A stretch of 64,000 bases of DNA from positions 1,685,001 through 1,749,000 of the forward strand of contig CANTUQ010000031.1 in the NCBI GenBank assembly GCA_947683425.1. The letters are read 5' to 3'. The notes beneath the pieces are model-generated. The model ran no database searches. It worked only from the letters and a program-made list of their open reading frames with translations, and had not been told where the DNA came from. Numbering within the stretch: the stretch's first letter is position 1; each line of letters begins with the position of its first letter. Positions 60,163 through 64,000 of this stretch are shown in pieces. The position numbers and the translations under genes were made by a program. The stretch is from Excoecaria cochinchinensis. Its lineage: Eukaryota; Streptophyta; Magnoliopsida; Malpighiales; Euphorbiaceae.

Positions 60163-60230
60163 TGGCTTGGCTTGGCTTGGTTTGGCTTGGCTTGGTTTGG
60201 CTTGGCTTGGCTTGGCTTGGCTTGGCTTAA
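60163..60230. repeat. TTGGC pentanucleotide microsatellite
   Basis: About 13 units with a few TTTGG variants. In the Z 3' LTR (63755-63802) the tract has only about nine units with different interruptions. Confidence 0.9.
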
Positions 60231-62377
60231 GATATGGATGAATTAAATTAAATGGTTGGCATTTATATGAGGTTAGTGGGGCATTAATATGAATAGTAAA
60301 GTTGGGATGAGGATTGACCATTTACTCTTTTCTTTCCTCCTCACGTTGGTTTTGATCATTTGGCCTTTTATTCTCCTTTTTGTTTTCTTTGCTTTTAGTT
60401 GTCGTCCCCTTTCTTCTTACCATTTATTTGCTTCTCTTCTTTTGCTTGTTTCTTTGGGAAGAACCACTTGGATTGGTTAAAGAGAGTGTAGAAGGGGCTT
60501 GATTAGGTCTCTTCAAAAGGTAAGCTGGATTTGTTTTCCGATCTGACCTCCTTTTTCTCTTTGTTTGTGATTTAAAGTGAAAAGAGGGTTAACCTAAATG
60601 TTTTGGTCTGGTTTTTCATGAGAGTTATGGACAAAGGAAAGGAGAAGCTCGAAATCGATTAGAGAGAAGCGGTTAAGCCACCTAGAGGTAGGGATCGTGT
60701 GTGAATATCATTTTGATTGCTTGTGCTACATATGATATGTGTGTATATGCTTACAAGTATGTGAATAGATCAAGAGAGTGTGTGTGTAAATGATAGAGTT
60801 TGATTTGGCAAATTCTGCTTGTTTGTCATCTGACCCCTATGTGATGTTTTTGCTATAAGTATAGTTATGCTTCTCTGAATTGAGTGATTCTTGTGCCAAT
60901 AGAACCACGACTGCTATACCTATAAAAGTCTCATAAATAACCTTGAGCCAATTCTTGCTATAAGACCTTGAAAATTGGCCAACACAGAGGTGTCTCTACC
61001 TTGGCCAGTTCATTTAACCAGTTTAGATTATTTAGATCATATATGATGTTATAGATCTCCAATTGACTTGAAAATTATCCCATTTGAAAGTTAACATCCT
61101 AGGAAAGATTTGTTAAAAAAGACGTTTTTCCTAAAAATGTCGTTTAGACATCGTTTTAGGCTTAACAAAAACATGTAGTGCAGCAGTCCTGAGTTTTGCC
61201 TTCTGTTTTGCAAATTTTTGGTATGTCACGGTCACAATGAATTTCATTGCCACCGTGACATACCAAAATACTGGGCAAAATGCTTATTTTTGGACCTCAC
61301 GGTCATAATGAATCCATTACCACCGTGACCATCCCCTGATATGCATATTTTGAGGGTTTTTCTTCCCAAAATGTACCCGAACTTCAGGGTAAGTTCCTAT
61401 AGCATGTCCAACTCATATTTAACCTTCTAAAATGAGTATATGAATGTTTACCAATTGACATTATATGTCAATGATAGTATGATATAAGATTTTATGTGTG
61501 AAACTAAATGTTATATGTTTTTAATTATTGAACATGATATGCATGTGATGTTGATCATATATGATTGAATCATAATGTGTGAAGTCTATGAACATGTAAA
61601 ATGCATTGTGCATTAATTAGTTAGTAAAGTAGAGTGCAAAGATGCATCGATATTATGTGGCTACATGCGAGTATATGCAGAGGGTACTTGTATGCACATG
61701 GTTTGCTCCATTAATATGTAAACAGTGTATAGTGTTCTTGAATGAACAGTAGAGTACATGCAATGTATATGATATAGAGTATAGAGTCTTTATGTTTAGC
61801 CTGACTGGCCATAGCAGTGGATAGATAAGCATGCTTATAAAGGGATTATCGAGTGCAGCTGCCCATGTTCCGCCCCGTTTGGGCGAAGCGGGTCGACTTC
61901 CGAGAATGGTCATTAATAGAGCTAGATGAAAATGTTTTGTGACTTCGGTCTATCGAATATGTTTTTATAGTGTCCCGTATCAGCAACTAAAGGAAGTCAG
62001 GCCTGTTTTGTTAATGTTATGTAGTGAATTTGAGATGTTTAAAGAGTATTGTTCTGAATAGATGCTATAGTACATGAAAGTCATGTTTAAGTACATTATA
62101 GTTCTGTGTACAAGTATATGATTACATGAGTGTGTTGACATGAATGTGGACACATGATAGCGTATATTTGAATAAATGATATGTACAAGTTGTAGAGTAC
62201 ATGAATAAGTAGAAGAGTAGATGTTATATACATGTGAACGCGTGGTATTTGATATTTTAGCATGTAACCTGTACACCTATAAGAGTTATATGCATGAATT
62301 TATTTGATTTTGTTATATGAAATATGTGATCTATGTGTGACTTCGGAAAGAAGTCCTTTGCATTATTTTCATCCCCA

Positions 62378-62415
62378 CTAAGCGTTATTGCTTAGCACGG
62401 ATGTTTGTCTCTGTG
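62378..62415 (+). promoter_or_regulatory. double-hairpin element in Z 5' LTR
   Basis: CTAAGCG-TTAT-TGCTTAG (one G-U type pair) followed by CACGGATGTTTGTCTCTGTG and TAGGT, after CCCCA. Confidence 0.65.
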
Positions 62416-62780
62416 TAGGTTTACAGGTTCGGATCAGTGAGCGGGCATCTGCGGGTCAAGGCCACTAGGGAGTTTTGTTCATCTTTTTGTATAAGTTAGA
62501 GATAAACTTGGTGATGTTTTGAGTAACATCATTATGTAGATAGAAAGTACAGTGTTTATATGTATATGCTAACTATTTGGTATATGTACCGAAGATGTAT
62601 ATGTATAAAGCTTTTGTAATATGTACAGTTTATATATGTTATAAGAGAAGTGTATTTTGTTTGGCCCTAAAGATATTCTAATTATTTATTATTATCGCTT
62701 CCGCTAGTGTATGTATATGTATATGTACGTAGCCGCGTGGCGCCCCGATATCCCTTCCCGGGGGTATGGGGGTTGTTACA

Positions 62781-63385
62781 TTTAGTGGTATCAGATCCAG
62801 GTTAGAGGTTCTGGTCTATAAGATGTAGAGTATAGGTTAAATGCCAGAGTCTGTTTAGAGTCGTGGTCTAATGCAGAAGCTGATTGTGCAGTGTATGTTG
62901 AGTAGTGTATAGATGAAGGGTTAGTGAGATGTTGGTTAGTGAGTGATATGAACTTGTATGGTTAGTAGGAGTTTGAGGTGACACTCAGTATTCCTGTCAG
63001 CTATCTCCTTGAATCATGTGAACATAAGCATAGTGAAACATGGGGATGGGAAAAATGCATTACCACAGCTTGCATTGCATTTTTGCATCATCTTGCATAA
63101 ACAAATCATTACATAGCCATTCCATCCGCATCCCTCATTTGTATGTGAAAAAGTATCATTGTTTGTGCTTCATTGAGAAAAGCTGACAGGACATACATCA
63201 AGTGACTGAGGCTTAGAAGAAGTGTATGGATTACAGTGCAGTGCGTTAAGGAAAGTGTGAAGTGTGTACGATTTGATAGCTGTATGGTATAAGTGATAGC
63301 CATTCAGAGATCTATTTAAGGATTTGCCTGTGTAAATGATTAGCAGGGAAATTTCTAGGACAAAATTTCTTAAGGGGAAGAGATT
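62781..63385 (+). other. internal region of element Z (PBS, untranslated, PPT)
   Basis: PBS at 62786-62801, PPT at 63369-63385. The 570 bp between have stops in all frames at short intervals and no Gag-like motif. Presumably leader, packaging and dimerisation signals. Confidence 0.8.
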
Positions 63386-64000
63386 TGTAACACCCAAAAG
63401 TGGCCCTAGAAGAATTACGGAGTTTTGTTCGGAAAAGTAAGTGTTGTGTGCGAGAGTTCTGTCGCGAGCGCAACGAGTGTCGCGGGCGCGACAGAACACT
63501 CAAGCGGATTCTCAACTACAGCTGGTTAGAGTGGATGTGAGAATTCTGTTGTGAGCGTGACAAGCGTCGCGAGCGCGACAGAACCCTCTCGTGAGATGCT
63601 TGCATAAGTGGGTTTTAAGAGACCTTGAGATGGGTTTTGTGACACATGGTGGCATAGGAGCGTGACAAGTGGCATTGTAGAAGTGTGACACTTGGCAAGG
63701 GATTTTTTTTGTATGCATAAAGGAGTGTGCCAAGTGTCATTTTAGGGAAGAGACACTTGGCTTGGCTTGGCTGGGCTTGACTTGGTTTGGCTTGGCTTGG
63801 CTTAAGATGTGGATGAATTAAATTAAATGGTTGGCATTTATATGAGGTTAGTGGGGCATTAATATGAATAGTAAAGTTGGGATGAGGATTGACCATTTAC
63901 TCTTTTCTTTCCTCCTCACGTTGGTTTTGATATTGGTTTGGATCATTTGGCCTTTTATTCTCCTTTTTGTTTTCTTTGCTTTTAGTTTCCGTCCCCTTTC
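63386..64000 (+). repeat. 3' LTR of element Z (first 615 bp, cut by window end)
   Basis: Collinear with 59791 onward, with a few percent differences (single-base changes, the shorter TTGGC tract, an extra TTGGTTTGGA-like insertion near 63933). Confidence 0.9.

Larger units (their letters stand above)
59791..62780 (+). repeat. 5' LTR of element Z
   Basis: TGTAACACCCCAAAGTGG...GGGTTGTTACA. Contains a palindrome pair of the TCGCGA type (59864-59987), the TTGGC microsatellite 60163-60230, AAAAG|GTAAGC near 60530, a second array of CACGGTCAC type (61221-61330), ATAAGCATGCTTAT near 61826, the double hairpin 62378-62415 and a CTTCCCGGGGG terminus. Thus it carries two array types at once, like A. 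Confidence 0.9.
59791..64000 (+). mobile_element. Element Z: non-autonomous LTR element with a 605-bp internal region
   Basis: 5' LTR 59791-62780 (2,990 bp), internal 62781-63385, 3' LTR from 63386 to beyond the window. PBS TGGTATCAGATCC at 62786 and PPT CTTAAGGGGAAGAGATT before 63386 are in place. No gag, pol or other ORF in the internal region. The left target site is TGAAA (59786-59790); the right copy is off-window. LARD-like by LTR size, although the internal region is as short as in TRIMs. Confidence 0.9.

Overview
The window is gene-poor, AT-rich nuclear DNA of a flowering plant. It is a thick stack of nested LTR retrotransposons, mostly Ty3/gypsy, most of them of one related superfamily. 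Evidence for a plant: chromovirus Gag/Pol with a chromodomain, primer-binding sites complementary to initiator tRNA-Met, a CACTA (En/Spm) terminus, and intron-containing fragments of plant-type genes. I see no intact host gene, rRNA, tRNA gene or CRISPR array. The species cannot be told.

Layout. (1) 1-4615: right part of a CACTA DNA transposon. It carries broken exons of an alpha-galactosidase (GH27) and of an RH5-like DEAD-box RNA helicase, then a 74-bp subterminal tandem repeat and the terminus. (2) 4616-32917: a minus-strand, non-autonomous element A with about 3.5-kb LTRs and a 1.6-kb internal region lacking gag and pol (LARD-like). Its left LTR holds solo LTR B (5040-7657). Its right LTR holds solo LTR C (13658-28572) and solo LTR X (30537-32603). 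C itself holds solo LTR D' (15234-17636, minus) and the chromovirus element E (17803-27715). E is in turn hit by a reverse LTR fragment J, and its RT/RNase H/integrase core is deleted. (3) 32918 to about 38300: decayed pol of element F, split by solo LTR G (33840-36044) and carrying a 266-bp tandem duplication in integrase. (4) About 38300-42472: LTR-like material, including a minus-strand LTR end at 40832 and LTR H. (5) 42473-57919: decayed Tekay-like element D, split by the young, complete element K (46702-55646). (6) 57920-59790: X-family LTR interrupted by element Z, which runs from 59791 past the window end and has a 605-bp internal region without an ORF.

Element boundaries are supported by TG...CA-type ends, PBS and PPT motifs and target-site duplications (K: GAGTT, X: GTCAT, D': ATTAT, all perfect; C, E and G differ by one base; B flanked by AAGCAT).

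Three things stand out. K has 4,078-bp LTRs and a single in-frame Gag-like ORF that keeps the N-terminus and zinc knuckles but lacks the capsid region; it has no pol, so it must be mobilised in trans if active. Nearly every LTR family here carries an array of CpG-rich imperfect palindromes whose sequence differs between families. Most of them also carry a conserved pair of adjacent hairpins (CTAAGCG/CGCTTAG, then CACGG/CCGTG) at a matching place near the LTR 3' end. Together with a shared putative 5' splice donor, this looks like a common regulatory layout used by both autonomous and non-autonomous elements.
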